64,000 nucleotides of DNA from Pectobacterium sp. CFBP8739 (GTDB taxonomy: Bacteria; Pseudomonadota; Gammaproteobacteria; Enterobacterales; Enterobacteriaceae), in contig NZ_JACDRR010000019.1 of the NCBI RefSeq assembly GCF_013449375.1, positions 1-64,000 of the forward strand, read 5' to 3'. Under the pieces are notes generated by a model. The model was given only the letters and a program-made list of their open reading frames with translations. It was not told where the DNA came from and did not search any database. Below, in pieces: positions 55,129 to 64,000 of the stretch (within the stretch, counting starts at the first letter, position 1; each line of letters opens with the position of its first letter). The position numbers and the translations under genes are program-made.

Positions 55129-56822
55129 GCCTGAATTCCCTTCCTCACCCCTATCATGCAGCGGCATCCGAGAAGACGCCGCTGCTGCGCGTAGACGGCC
55201 TGAGCGTCACGTTTCCCAGCCCATTCGGCCCCATTCGTTCGGTTAAAAACCTCTCTTTTCAGGTCAATGCCGGAGAAATTCTGGCGCTGGTCGGCGAATC
55301 GGGTTCAGGGAAATCCGTCACCGCTCGCACGCTCGTGGGTCTGGCCGGTGAAAACGTTGACGTACAGGCAAACGCCATTGAGCTCACGCGCCATGACGGC
55401 AGTCTGTGTGATTTACGCTATCTGACCGACCGCGACTGGCGGGCGATTCGTGGCCGTGAAATCGGCTTTGTTTTACAGGATGCACTGGTGTCTCTCGATC
55501 CGCTGCGCAAGATCGGGCAGGAAGTCGCCGAACCGATTCTGACCCACCGCTTGCTGCCGCGTGAACAGGTTCCCGCACGCGTCGCCGAACTCCTGACAAA
55601 AGCAGGTATTCCCGATCCAGAGAACCGCGCCGCCCAATATCCGCATGAACTGTCCGGCGGCCTGCGCCAGCGAGCGCTTATTGCTTCCGCGTTGTCAGCC
55701 GGCCCACAGTTACTAATTGCCGATGAACCCACTACCGCGCTGGATGCCACCGTGCAAAAACAAGTGTTGAAAGTCTTCACCGCCTTGGCACAGGCAGGAC
55801 ACGGCGTTTTACTGATCACCCACGATCTTGCCGTCGTCGCTGAGGTGGCGGATCGCGTCATCGTGATGCAGAACGGATCGTTGGTAGAAGGCGGTGAGGC
55901 GCGACAGATCCTGTCAGCACCGACGCATCCCTACACCCGCAAATTGCTGGCAGCGATCCCAACGGCTTCTACGCGGGGAAAGTGGCTGGCTGGCGTCGAT
56001 CCCTTACAGAATGGCATTGCTCCCTCAGCCGCGTCTCTGGCGACGACGCACACTGACGATACCATCGCCCTGACGGCGGATCGCATTGCAGTGTCGTTCA
56101 AGCGCCCTGATGGCAGTCGGATGCAGGCCGTCAATCAGGTGTCTCTCCAAATCAAACGCGGCGAAACGCTGGGCATCGTTGGAGAATCCGGTTCGGGGAA
56201 AACCACGCTGGGCAAAGTCATTCTGGCGCTGCAAAAACCGGACAGCGGCGAAGTCCGACTGGCGGACCATGCCTGGAGCACGTTAACAGAACGCGAACGC
56301 CGACCGCTGCGCGCACGCATTCAGACGATCACACAGGATCCGCTTAGCTCGTTCGATCCGCAATTTACCGTCGCCCAGATTCTGAATCAGCCGCTGCGTT
56401 TGCGCCGCGATTTAAGCGACGATGAGAAACAGCGGCGCATCCTGACGTTACTCGAGTATGTCGGCCTGACGCCCGACCTGCTGAGCCGCCGCCCAAGAGC
56501 GCTGTCCGGCGGGCAACGCCAGCGCGTCTCCATCGCACAGGCGCTGGCTTCGGAACCTGAGATTCTGATCTGCGACGAACCGGTATCGGCGCTGGACGTC
56601 ACGACACAGGCGCAGGTGCTGGATTTGCTGGTCGCACTGCAACGCCAGTTAGGGCTAACGATGCTGTTCATCTCCCACGATTTGGGCGTGGTGCAGCACA
56701 TGAGCCATCGCATCGCGGTCATGAAAGACGGGGATATCGTAGAAACCGGGCCGGTCGAGCAGATCTTCAATCAACCGCAGCACCCTTACACACGCCTGTT
56801 GCTTTCAACGGTGGCGGAGTAG
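55125..56822 (+). CDS. ABC transporter ATP-binding protein, two fused ATPase domains
   Basis: This 565-residue fusion carries two complete nucleotide-binding domains. The first has G-E-S-G-S-G-K-S-V-T and the signature L-S-G-G-L-R-Q-R; the second has G-E-S-G-S-G-K-T-T-L and L-S-G-G-Q-R-Q-R. Each is followed by the oligopeptide-importer tail H-P-Y-T-R. Dpp and Opp use two separate ATPases, whereas the fused form is known from the glutathione importer GsiA and from YejF. The ATG overlaps the permease stop (ATGA). Confidence 0.94.
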   Translation: MSLNSLPHPYHAAASEKTPLLRVDGLSVTFPSPFGPIRSVKNLSFQVNAGEILALVGESGSGKSVTARTLVGLAGENVDVQANAIELTRHDGSLCDLRYLTDRDWRAIRGREIGFVLQDALVSLDPLRKIGQEVAEPILTHRLLPREQVPARVAELLTKAGIPDPENRAAQYPHELSGGLRQRALIASALSAGPQLLIADEPTTALDATVQKQVLKVFTALAQAGHGVLLITHDLAVVAEVADRVIVMQNGSLVEGGEARQILSAPTHPYTRKLLAAIPTASTRGKWLAGVDPLQNGIAPSAASLATTHTDDTIALTADRIAVSFKRPDGSRMQAVNQVSLQIKRGETLGIVGESGSGKTTLGKVILALQKPDSGEVRLADHAWSTLTERERRPLRARIQTITQDPLSSFDPQFTVAQILNQPLRLRRDLSDDEKQRRILTLLEYVGLTPDLLSRRPRALSGGQRQRVSIAQALASEPEILICDEPVSALDVTTQAQVLDLLVALQRQLGLTMLFISHDLGVVQHMSHRIAVMKDGDIVETGPVEQIFNQPQHPYTRLLLSTVAE

Positions 56823-56864
56823 CGCTGTTGAAGAAAGATTGGGTGGTTAAAAACGCGGCGACAT

Positions 56865-56882
56865 TGTACAATGATAAGTACA
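56865..56882. promoter_or_regulatory. YefM-YoeB operator
   Basis: TGTACA at 56865-56870 and AGTACA at 56877-56882 are centred 12 bases apart, just upstream of yefM. YefM and the YefM-YoeB complex of E. coli bind paired palindromes with TGTACA cores. TACAAT inside the site may be the -10 element, so binding would block the promoter. Confidence 0.75.
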
Positions 56883-56897
56883 TATCAGGAGGGACAA

Positions 56898-57149
56898 ATG
56901 CGTACAATTAGCTACAGTGAAGCCCGACAAAATCTATCGGCGACCATGATGAAAACGGTCGAAGACCGTGCTCCCATACTTATCACCCGACAGAATGGTG
57001 AAGCCTGCGTGCTGATGTCTTTGGAAGAGTATAACTCTCTAGAGGAGACCGCGTATTTACTGCGTTCACCAGCCAATGCCAAAAGACTGATGAACTCAAT
57101 CGAGAGCCTTAAGGCTGGCAATGGCGAAGAAAGAGATATCATTGAGTGA
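56898..57149 (+). CDS. yefM: antitoxin YefM
   Basis: This antitoxin of 83 residues neutralises YoeB and represses the operon. [19 protein letters not shown] and [22 protein letters not shown] match E. coli YefM almost residue for residue. The ATG at 56898 has AGGAGGG just upstream. Its stop overlaps the yoeB start (GTGA). Confidence 0.97.
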   Translation: MRTISYSEARQNLSATMMKTVEDRAPILITRQNGEACVLMSLEEYNSLEETAYLLRSPANAKRLMNSIESLKAGNGEERDIIE

Positions 57150-57400
57150 AACTAATCTGGTCAGAAGAAGCATGGGAAGACTACCTGTACTGGCAGGACA
57201 TCGATAAGCGGATGGTCAAAAAGATCAATGAATTAATAAAAGAAACGTGCAGAACACCTTTTGAGGGAAAAGGAAAACCAGAGCCACTTAAACATAACCT
57301 TGCTGGTTTCTGGTCGCGCCGTATCACCGAAGAACATCGTTTGGTTTATGCCATCACCGATGACGCCATGATGATCGCTGCCTGCCGCTACCACTATTAA
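57146..57400 (+). CDS. yoeB: mRNA interferase toxin YoeB
   Basis: This 84-residue RelE-family endoribonuclease cuts mRNA in the ribosomal A site. [17 protein letters not shown] at the start, [14 protein letters not shown] and the C-terminal A-A-C-R-Y-H-Y match E. coli YoeB. The catalytic glutamate, arginine and histidine positions appear intact. The start is GTG, overlapping the yefM stop, as fits coupled expression. Confidence 0.97.
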   Translation: MKLIWSEEAWEDYLYWQDIDKRMVKKINELIKETCRTPFEGKGKPEPLKHNLAGFWSRRITEEHRLVYAITDDAMMIAACRYHY

Positions 57401-57441
57401 CCCGCCATTGATTCATCACACCCAATAGCTAAAAAGCGCCG

Positions 57442-58296
57442 TCACTCCACATTCAGGAAGCGCTGGCGATAGGCGCTGGGGGAGACGCCGAACGCCTGAT
57501 GGAACACCACTGAGAAGTAGTTGCTGTCTTCAAAGCCACACAGCGCGGCGACGTCACCGATGGTTTGTAGGTCATAACGCAGCAGTTCCATCGCTTTGCA
57601 GAGCCGCAACTGGCGCAGGTAGTGTGGCACGCTCATGCCGGTTTGTTCTTTAAAGCGCGAACGTAAACTGCGAGCGCTGAAGTGATGCTGTTCGCAGAAG
57701 GCTTCAAAGCGGAACGGTGTCGCAATGCTGGCACGCAACGCATTCATCAACATATCCAACTGGTGCGCATCGGCCAATTGTGGATTATCCGGCGTGTGGC
57801 GATAGCGCGCCGCCAGCAGCGCAATCTGCAACAGCAGCGCTTCGCTCAGTTGCAGCGACAGCGCATCGGATTTCATGCACTCCTGCCTCAGCGCATCCAC
57901 CTTCTCACGGAGGGTATCCATGCCTTCCGAGCCTAGACACCAGTGGCGCTGGCTTTGTGGGCGTTCCCCACTCGGCAGCAGCATTTGCCAGTCGGCAGAT
58001 AGCGTCAGGCGGTTGCGAATATAGAGGATATTGTCCAGTTCTAGCCCGTTGACGGACTCATAGCTGTGGCGATCATTCGCGGAGACATAGAACATGTCGC
58101 CACGGGTAATACGGTAAGGCACATCGTTCCAGAGGTGCAGGCCATTCCCGCGCCAGACAATCACCAGTTCGTCAAAATCATGATGATGCAGTGGAAACGC
58201 TGGCTGCGGGTGCCGCTCGGCCACCATCACGGCATTCTTGTCGGTGAGGAAATAGTCTTCAGTCTGTAATTTCAAACCCCGTATTGCTGTCGTCAT
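57442..58296 (-). CDS. rhaR: L-rhamnose operon activator RhaR
   Basis: This AraC-family regulator of 284 residues has an N-terminal sugar-binding cupin (F-P-L-H-H-H-D-F-D-E-L-V-I-V-W-R-G-N-G) and a C-terminal DNA-binding domain with two helix-turn-helix units (F-S-A-R-S-L-R-S-R-F-K-E-Q-T-G and I-G-D-V-A-A-L-C-G-F-E-D-S-N-Y-F). In E. coli RhaR turns on rhaSR with L-rhamnose. It follows rhaS after 24 bases on the same strand, which is the E. coli order. Confidence 0.95.
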   Translation of the reverse strand: MTTAIRGLKLQTEDYFLTDKNAVMVAERHPQPAFPLHHHDFDELVIVWRGNGLHLWNDVPYRITRGDMFYVSANDRHSYESVNGLELDNILYIRNRLTLSADWQMLLPSGERPQSQRHWCLGSEGMDTLREKVDALRQECMKSDALSLQLSEALLLQIALLAARYRHTPDNPQLADAHQLDMLMNALRASIATPFRFEAFCEQHHFSARSLRSRFKEQTGMSVPHYLRQLRLCKAMELLRYDLQTIGDVAALCGFEDSNYFSVVFHQAFGVSPSAYRQRFLNVE

Positions 58297-58320
58297 TCCC
58301 TCACCCGCCGTTGCTGTTAC

Positions 58321-59160
58321 CTACTCTTCACGAGAAAACGCCTGATGGCGTAGTGACTTAGGCGCCTGCGAGAATGCCTTGCGGAATTGCGTCGAGAAGT
58401 GATTACTGTCGCTAAATCCACAGGCGTGCGCAATGGTGGTGATCGAGTCATCACTCTGCTGCAACCGCCGACGCGCCTCCAATAATCTTAACCGATTCAG
58501 ATAGCGTTGTGGCGTCATACCCGTGTGTTGTTTGAGTTGGCGATGCAGCGTGCGCAGCGGCAGCGAGAACTGATCGGCTAGGCTCCCCCAGTTCACCTCT
58601 TCACTGTAGTTGTTTTGCAGCCAGCCCAGCAGCGCCTGTACACCCTGACGTTCGGAGCCGTTGGCCTGCGTTTGGAAGCACTGCTGACGCAACTGCACCA
58701 GAATGTGCAGAAACAGGCTCTCACTGGCGGCAATCGCTTCCGGCGCATCGCTCTGCGCTAATTCAGCTAGGCTGTTCAACGACTGCTTCAACTGCTGCAT
58801 CCCCACAGCATTCACCTGCCACTGCCCCTGCCACTCACCGTTCGGGCCATATGGCAAGAAGGCGGCGATATCGGAAAGGAAGCGAAACCCGCGCGGCGAG
58901 CGGTACAACATGTTGGTCAGGCACAGCCCTTCCACGTCTTCAAACAGATGCCTGTCGTTATCGCGAACAAAGAACACCGAACCGCTGCACAGCGCATAAG
59001 GCTGATCGTTAAACACGTGGACGCCAGCGCCCTGTTCCACCAGCACAATTTCCCAGAAATCATGATAGTGTTCAGGAAACGCCGTTTGCGGCGTGCGCGG
59101 TTCTACCGCCACCGTTACGGCACGCGAAGTAAAAAAATCATCACCACGAAGTAGCGTCAT
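58321..59160 (-). CDS. rhaS: L-rhamnose operon activator RhaS
   Basis: This 279-residue AraC-family regulator activates rhaBAD with L-rhamnose. The cupin shows F-P-E-H-Y-H-D-F-W-E-I-V-L-V-E-Q-G-A-G-V-H-V-F-N. The DNA-binding part has L-P-L-R-T-L-H-R-Q-L-K-Q-H-T-G and C-G-F-S-D-S-N-H-F-S-T-Q-F-R. The ATG at 59160 has GGAGAAC upstream and gives the family length. It is divergent from rhaB. Confidence 0.95.
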   Translation of the reverse strand: MTLLRGDDFFTSRAVTVAVEPRTPQTAFPEHYHDFWEIVLVEQGAGVHVFNDQPYALCSGSVFFVRDNDRHLFEDVEGLCLTNMLYRSPRGFRFLSDIAAFLPYGPNGEWQGQWQVNAVGMQQLKQSLNSLAELAQSDAPEAIAASESLFLHILVQLRQQCFQTQANGSERQGVQALLGWLQNNYSEEVNWGSLADQFSLPLRTLHRQLKQHTGMTPQRYLNRLRLLEARRRLQQSDDSITTIAHACGFSDSNHFSTQFRKAFSQAPKSLRHQAFSREE

Positions 59161-59175
59161 TTCAGTTCTCCATTC

Positions 59176-59221
59176 GGCTTCTGGCAAAAATGCGGCCTTT
59201 GGAAAAGGGTAGCCAGAAGCC
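59176..59221. repeat. inverted repeat in the rhaS leader
   Basis: GGCTTCTGGC (59176-59185) and GCCAGAAGCC (59212-59221) are a perfect 10-bp inverted repeat with a 26-base spacer, 15 bases before the rhaS start. It would fold in the rhaS transcript or could be a protein site. It lies in the 335-base rhaS-rhaB gap (59161-59495), which holds no gene. Confidence 0.6.
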
Positions 59222-59303
59222 ACAGAACCGACCTTAAATTACCGTCACCCACGTGCCGTCTGACTGCTCTTTTTTTAAGATCGCACCGCCCAATTAGTTG
59301 AAG

Positions 59304-59319
59304 TGTGGTAAGGATCACA
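59304..59319. promoter_or_regulatory. CRP-like site, rhaS side of the divergent promoter region
   Basis: TGTGGTAAGGATCACA matches TGTGA-N6-TCACA at nine of ten positions, about midway between rhaS and rhaB. CRP control of both transcripts is established for the E. coli rhamnose locus. Confidence 0.65.
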
Positions 59320-59370
59320 CCGCCTTTTCCCTGATTTTTTCATGGTTATTCACTAAATAATTTCCCAGAT

Positions 59371-59386
59371 TGTGAGCCCTTTCACG
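59371..59386. promoter_or_regulatory. CRP-like site, rhaB side of the divergent promoter region
   Basis: TGTGAGCCCTTTCACG matches the CRP consensus at nine of ten positions, 110 bases before the rhaB start codon. I could not place the RhaS or RhaR half-sites with confidence. Confidence 0.65.
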
Positions 59387-59495
59387 GTCAGCTTTGTCAT
59401 TTTGCCAGCCGCCTGTTGTTGATGGCACTCATAGGAAGGTGGCTACCGTTACCGCTCTTTACACTGCAACACATCCAACAATAAGGAGTGCGGCT

Positions 59496-60986
59496 ATGGC
59501 GGTGAAGAATATCGTGGCGGTAGATTTGGGGGCATCCAGTGGTCGGGTCATGCTGGCAACCTTGCACACCGCAACGCAGCATCTGACGCTGAAAGAAATT
59601 CACCGTTTCAGCAACACGCTGGTATTTCAGGACAACCACCACCAGTGGGATCTCGCCGCACTGGAACGCGATATTCTCATCGGATTACATCAAATCGATG
59701 CCATGGGTATCGCGCCTGATAGCATTGGAATCGACAGTTGGGGCGTGGACTATGTGCTACTTGATAAGGACGGGCAGCGCGTTGGTCTGCCGTATTCCTA
59801 TCGCGACCACCGCACCGATGGCGTAATGGCTACCGTCACCGCCGAGCTGGGGCGTGAGGCGATCTATCAGCGTACCGGTATTCAATTCCTGCCGTTTAAT
59901 ACGCTGTACCAGCTTAAAGCGCAGGGTGATGCGCCGTCTGAGAATCTGAATCAGGTGGCACACCTGTTGATGATCCCCGACTATTTTCATTATCGCCTCA
60001 CGGGGAATCTGGTTTGCGAATACACCAACGCCAGTACAACCCAACTGCTTAATCTGGAAAAGAAAACCTGGGATGGCACGCTGCTGGACTATCTGGGTGT
60101 ACCACGCCGCTGGTTGAGCGACCCCGTGCAGCCGGGGCACGTCGTAGGAAATTGGGTAGCACCGAGCGGACGGCAAATTCCCGTCACCGCCGTCGCTACG
60201 CACGATACCGCCAGTGCGGTGGTCGGTGCGCCATTGCAGAGCCGCGACAGCGCCTATCTCAGCTCCGGCACCTGGTCGCTGATGGGCATTGAGAGCGACA
60301 CACCATTTAACAGCCCGCAGGCGCTGGCGGCCAATATCACCAACGAAGGCGGCGTAGACGGCACCTATCGGGTGCTGAAAAACATCATGGGCCTGTGGCT
60401 GTTACAGCGGGTCTGCCAGGAACGTGACATCAAGGATTTAGGCGCGCTGATTCAGTCCGCCGCCACTCTACCTGCCTTCGCCAGCCTGATTAACCCAAAT
60501 GACGAGTGCTTTATCAATCCGCCGTCGATGCATCAGGCAATCCGCGACTATTGCCGTGAACATGGTCAGCCCGAACCTCAAAGCGATGCCGAGCTGGCAC
60601 GCTGTATCTTCGACAGCCTCTCGCTGCTCTACCGCCAGGTGGTACTGGAACTGGGTGAACTGCGGCACGCACCGATCCGCCAGTTGCACATTGTCGGCGG
60701 CGGTAGCCAGAACGCTTTCCTGAACCAGCTGTGTGCCGATGTGTGCCAGATTCCGGTTCTGGCCGGACCGGTCGAAGCCTCGACGCTTGGCAATATTGGC
60801 TGCCAACTGATGGCGCTGGGCGCCGTCGCCGACCTTGCTGCTTTCCGACATATGCTGACTCATAACTTCCCTTTGCATCGCTATACCCCGCGTGCGGAGA
60901 GTGATTTTGCCGGGCACTGGCGTCGTTTTCAGGCGCTCAGCCAGCCAGAAACCGCCCCACAGGGCAAAAAGGAGACCACGCAATGA
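59496..60986 (+). CDS. rhaB: rhamnulokinase
   Basis: This sugar kinase of 496 residues in the FGGY family phosphorylates L-rhamnulose at C1. [12 protein letters not shown] is the N-terminal phosphate motif. [18 protein letters not shown] and [12 protein letters not shown] follow in family order. The ATG at 59496 has AAGGAG upstream and gives the expected length; an open frame reaches 102 bases further upstream without support. It heads the rhaBADM operon. Confidence 0.96.
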   Translation: MAVKNIVAVDLGASSGRVMLATLHTATQHLTLKEIHRFSNTLVFQDNHHQWDLAALERDILIGLHQIDAMGIAPDSIGIDSWGVDYVLLDKDGQRVGLPYSYRDHRTDGVMATVTAELGREAIYQRTGIQFLPFNTLYQLKAQGDAPSENLNQVAHLLMIPDYFHYRLTGNLVCEYTNASTTQLLNLEKKTWDGTLLDYLGVPRRWLSDPVQPGHVVGNWVAPSGRQIPVTAVATHDTASAVVGAPLQSRDSAYLSSGTWSLMGIESDTPFNSPQALAANITNEGGVDGTYRVLKNIMGLWLLQRVCQERDIKDLGALIQSAATLPAFASLINPNDECFINPPSMHQAIRDYCREHGQPEPQSDAELARCIFDSLSLLYRQVVLELGELRHAPIRQLHIVGGGSQNAFLNQLCADVCQIPVLAGPVEASTLGNIGCQLMALGAVADLAAFRHMLTHNFPLHRYTPRAESDFAGHWRRFQALSQPETAPQGKKETTQ

Positions 60987-62245
60987 GCACACCGATTGAA
61001 ACCGCCTGGCAGTTGGCGAAAGCGCGTTACGCCAGCCTGAATATTGACGTAGAGGCTGCGCTGGAACAGCTCGATCAGATCCCGGTGTCAATGCACTGCT
61101 GGCAGGGTGACGATGTGGCCGGATTCGAGAACACCGGTGGGCCGCTGACCGGCGGCATTCAGGCCACCGGCAACTACCCCGGCAAAGCGAGCACGCCAGA
61201 TGAACTGCGTGCCGATCTGGAACAAGCCTTTGCGCTCATTCCCGGCCCCAAGCGGCTGAATCTGCACGCTATCTATCTGGAATCCGCGCAGCCCGTCGCC
61301 CGTAATGAAATTGCCCCCGAGCATTTCCGCACCTGGGTTGAGTGGGCTAAACGCCACCAGCTCGGGCTGGATTTTAACCCGACCTGCTTTTCGCATCCGC
61401 TGAGCGCGGACGGTTTTACCTTGTCGCACCCGGACGAAAAAGTACGTCGCTTCTGGATTGAACACTGTCAGGCTAGCCGCCGGATTTCTGCCTACTTCGG
61501 CCGCGAACTCGGTACGCCGTCCGTGATGAACATCTGGGTGCCGGACGGCATGAAAGACTTGACCATCGATCGTCTGGCGTTCCGCCAGCGGCTACTCAGC
61601 GCGCTGGACGAGATCATCGCTGAACCGCTCGATCAAGCACATCATATCGACGCAGTGGAAAGTAAGCTGTTCGGAATCGGCGCGGAAAGTTTCACCGTCG
61701 GCTCCAATGAATTCTACCTCGGCTACGCGGCCAGCCGCGGCACGGCACTCTGTCTGGATGCCGGGCACTTCCACCCGACCGAAGTCATTTCCGACAAGAT
61801 TTCCAGCGCCATTCTCTACGTCCCACGTCTGCTGCTGCACGTTAGCCGTCCGGTTCGTTGGGACAGCGACCACGTGGTACTGTTAGACGACGAAACACAA
61901 GCCATTGCCCACGAAATCGTGCGCCATAAGCTGCTTAACCGCGTACATATCGGGCTCGATTTCTTCGATGCCTCAATCAACCGTATCGCCGCTTGGGTTA
62001 TCGGCACACGCAACATGAAGAAAGCCCTGTTGCGTGCGCTATTAGAACCGACGGAAACGCTGCGCCAACTGGAACAAAACGGCGATTACACCGCGCGTCT
62101 GGCGCTGCTGGAAGAGCAGAAATCACTACCGTGGCAAGCCGTGTGGGAACACTACTGCCAGCGTCATGACGTACTTCCGGGTAGCGAATGGCTGCAACAG
62201 GTGCGTCAGTATGAAGAAACCATCCTCACTCAACGTCAAGGGTAA
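60983..62245 (+). CDS. rhaA: L-rhamnose isomerase
   Basis: This 420-residue metal-dependent isomerase converts L-rhamnose to L-rhamnulose. It shows [13 protein letters not shown] near residue 37, [12 protein letters not shown], the metal-binding [17 protein letters not shown] and [11 protein letters not shown]. Its ATG overlaps the rhaB stop (ATGA). Confidence 0.97.
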   Translation: MSTPIETAWQLAKARYASLNIDVEAALEQLDQIPVSMHCWQGDDVAGFENTGGPLTGGIQATGNYPGKASTPDELRADLEQAFALIPGPKRLNLHAIYLESAQPVARNEIAPEHFRTWVEWAKRHQLGLDFNPTCFSHPLSADGFTLSHPDEKVRRFWIEHCQASRRISAYFGRELGTPSVMNIWVPDGMKDLTIDRLAFRQRLLSALDEIIAEPLDQAHHIDAVESKLFGIGAESFTVGSNEFYLGYAASRGTALCLDAGHFHPTEVISDKISSAILYVPRLLLHVSRPVRWDSDHVVLLDDETQAIAHEIVRHKLLNRVHIGLDFFDASINRIAAWVIGTRNMKKALLRALLEPTETLRQLEQNGDYTARLALLEEQKSLPWQAVWEHYCQRHDVLPGSEWLQQVRQYEETILTQRQG

Positions 62246-62249
62246 GACT

Positions 62250-63074
62250 ATGCAAGCAATTCTCTCTTCCTGGTTTGTACAGGGAATGATTAAAGCCACC
62301 AGCGACATGTGGCTCAAAGGCTGGGACGAGCGTAACGGCGGTAACGTCAGCCTGCGCCTGACGGCTGAGGATGTGACACCTTATGAAAGCGATTTCTATC
62401 CGCAACCGCGCCATGAGGCGTTATCGCAACCGATGCCCGAACTGGCTGACTGCTGGTTTATCGTCACGGGTTCCGGCAAATTTTTCCGCAACGTTCAGTT
62501 AGATCCGGCCGATTCATTGGTCGTGTTGCAGGTCGATAGCGACGGCAAAGGCTATCGTATTTTCTGGGGGCTCACCAACGGCGGCCTGCCAACGTCTGAA
62601 CTCGCCTCGCATTTCCAGTCGCACATTGTGCGTATGGGAGTGACCCACGGGCACGACCGCGTCATCATGCACTGCCACGCCACTAATCTGATCGCCTTGA
62701 GCTATGTGCTGAAACTGGATACCGCGACATTCACCCGTGAGTTGTGGGAGGGCAGCACGGAGTGTCTGGTCGTCTTCCCAGACGGCGTAGGCATTGTGCC
62801 GTGGATGGTGCCGGGCACCGACGCCATTGGCGATGCTACCTCTGAGCAAATGAAGCGTCATTCGCTGGTGCTGTGGCCCTTCCACGGCATTTTCGGCACC
62901 GGCCCGACGCTGGACGACGCCTTCGGCCTGATCGATACCGCAGAAAAATCTGCCGAAGTCATGGTGAAAGTCAGATCGATGGGCGGTAAGAAGCAGACGA
63001 TTTCGACCGAAGAGCTGATCGCACTGGGTAAACGTTTCGGCGTCACCCCCATGGAAGCCGCGCTGCGCGTGTAG
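62250..63074 (+). CDS. rhaD: rhamnulose-1-phosphate aldolase
   Basis: This class II aldolase of 274 residues cleaves L-rhamnulose 1-phosphate to dihydroxyacetone phosphate and L-lactaldehyde. N-G-G-N-V-S-L-R-L near residue 30 and the zinc motif [14 protein letters not shown] are clear. The ATG at 62250 gives the exact E. coli length; it lies 4 bases after rhaA. Confidence 0.96.
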   Translation: MQAILSSWFVQGMIKATSDMWLKGWDERNGGNVSLRLTAEDVTPYESDFYPQPRHEALSQPMPELADCWFIVTGSGKFFRNVQLDPADSLVVLQVDSDGKGYRIFWGLTNGGLPTSELASHFQSHIVRMGVTHGHDRVIMHCHATNLIALSYVLKLDTATFTRELWEGSTECLVVFPDGVGIVPWMVPGTDAIGDATSEQMKRHSLVLWPFHGIFGTGPTLDDAFGLIDTAEKSAEVMVKVRSMGGKKQTISTEELIALGKRFGVTPMEAALRV

Positions 63075-63125
63075 CAGGTTTTCGGCATACTATTATTCTC
63101 CGCAAAGTGACTTTCAGCCTCAAAC

Positions 63126-63148
63126 CGCCACGGTCTTGCACCGTGGCG
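63126..63148 (+). terminator. hairpin between rhaD and rhaM
   Basis: CGCCACGGT, CTTGC and ACCGTGGCG form a 9-bp stem followed only by TTCTG. It may stabilise the rhaBAD part of the message or lower rhaM expression; full termination is doubtful. Confidence 0.5.
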
Positions 63149-63177
63149 TTCTGCTAACGATTACAGAGGACTCATCC

Positions 63178-63492
63178 ATGTTGCGTAAGGCTTTTGTGAT
63201 GTCGGTTTTTCCTGACTGCCACGACGACTATCAACGTCGTCACAATCCTATCTGGCCTGAACTGGCCGAGGTGCTGAAAAACCACGGTGCGCACCACTAC
63301 AGCATTTTTCTGGATAAACAGCGTAATCTGCTGTTTGGCTATGTCGAGGTCGAGTCCGAAGCACGCTGGGAAGCGATTGCACAAACGGATGTCTGCCAGC
63401 GCTGGTGGAAACACATGAGCGACATCATGCCATCCAATCCCGATAACAGCCCAGTTAGCGATGCGCTGCAACCCGTGTTTTATTTGGACTAA
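63178..63492 (+). CDS. rhaM: L-rhamnose mutarotase
   Basis: This 104-residue protein interconverts the anomers of L-rhamnose. [22 protein letters not shown] and W-W-K-H-M-S-D-I-M match E. coli RhaM, including the candidate catalytic histidine and tyrosine. The ATG at 63178 gives the family length, with AGAGGA upstream. It is the last gene of the rha operon. Confidence 0.95.
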   Translation: MLRKAFVMSVFPDCHDDYQRRHNPIWPELAEVLKNHGAHHYSIFLDKQRNLLFGYVEVESEARWEAIAQTDVCQRWWKHMSDIMPSNPDNSPVSDALQPVFYLD

Positions 63493-63934
63493 GGCGTGCT
63501 TGGCGCAAATCCTCATCGTGCAGCGGTAATGACATTACCGCTGTGTCATTATTGTTGAAGAGATAAAAAAGAAATAATTTGTCATTTAGTTAATGGCTTT
63601 CGTTACATATAGTTATTATTTTTAGTAAATACATAAATATTTATTGATTATTGATGGCTATCACATTTTATTCCCCCTATTTGTGAATAGTCCAACTCTC
63701 ACGCTAGAAATAAAAACATTTATTAAAACAATGTTTAACAAGCATCCTTCACATAAAAAATAAATGAATGAAAAAACAAAAATAAACGAAATTTAGTGTC
63801 GGAAAAATCAAGTTTGTTATTATTAAATACCGTTTACATCCTGCACCCTCTTTATCTAATTACGCATTATAAAGATCTTATTTTATTTGCCGTTATCACT
63901 GTTACCTTCTCTCTAATAATCAATAAGAATAGCG
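63493..63934. other. 442-base gap after rhaM with a perfect palindrome
   Basis: CAGCGGTAATG at 63521-63531 and CATTACCGCTG at 63533-63543 form a palindrome around one base, 29 bases after rhaM. It could be the rha terminator, although the T-tract is poor, or an operator. The rest (63560-63930) is strongly AT-rich and must hold the promoter of the next gene; I see no further gene. Confidence 0.6.
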
Positions 63935-64000
63935 ATGAAATTTTCTCAACTCACAGTATTTTCCAAACTATTACTCGGATTTTCCGTCCTGATCGCCATG
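63935..64000 (+). CDS. start of a probable methyl-accepting chemotaxis protein (cut by window end)
   Basis: Only 22 codons are in the window. M-K-F-S-Q-L-T-V-F-S-K-L-L-L-G-F-S-V-L-I is the usual start of a chemoreceptor: a short basic lead, then K-L-L-L-G-F opening the first membrane helix. The call rests on this alone; a histidine kinase or diguanylate cyclase could begin in the same way. Confidence 0.5.
   Translation, partial: MKFSQLTVFSKLLLGFSVLIAM

Overview
The window looks like a chromosomal segment of a soft-rot enterobacterium, most likely Pectobacterium. The evidence is close similarity of the housekeeping proteins to the Escherichia coli proteins as I remember them (RF3, SerB, RadA, NadR, ZapA, YgfB, PepP, UbiH, UbiI, RhaBADM, YefM/YoeB) and conserved enterobacterial gene order. 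Between the conserved blocks lie lineage-specific inserts. I saw no tRNA, rRNA, CRISPR array or intact insertion sequence. All recognition was by eye, with no database search.

Left part (1-23.6 kb): an integrase remnant and a DUF4034/Sel1-like gene are followed by a complete catechol siderophore locus. Read on the minus strand it runs isochorismate synthase, DHB-AMP ligase, isochorismatase/ArCP, NRPS (C-A-T), DHB dehydrogenase, NRPS (C-A-T-E-C-T), stand-alone adenylation protein. This order, C-E-B-F-A-G-H, is that of the amonabactin operon amoCEBFAGH of Aeromonas. An MFS exporter and a TonB receptor are divergent, and a phosphopantetheinyl transferase closes the locus. Two Fur-box-like sites lie in the divergent promoter region.

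Middle part (23.6-41.5 kb): a nucleoside transporter, yjjV, a CsbD-like gene, ytjA, osmY and prfC (minus strand), an unknown 311-residue protein, ytjB, serB-radA-nadR with a NadR operator in front of nadR, then ygfA-6S RNA-zapA (minus) divergent from ygfB-pepP-ubiH-ubiI.

Accessory stretch (41.5-50.3 kb): an AT-rich type VI secretion islet holds an intact orphan hcp, a lysozyme-like candidate effector and several small membrane proteins that are candidate immunity factors. Upstream is a truncated duplicate of hcp that overlaps another immunity-like gene. Hairpins with the same 8-bp stem flank the islet. Then come curA, yqhA and an unrecognised two-gene operon of long helical proteins that could be a binary alpha-helical toxin, followed by yagU.

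Right part (51.7-64 kb): an ABC importer operon of the peptide/nickel type, the yefM-yoeB toxin-antitoxin pair with its operator, the L-rhamnose locus rhaR-rhaS / rhaBADM with two CRP-like sites, and the first codons of a probable chemoreceptor cut by the window end.
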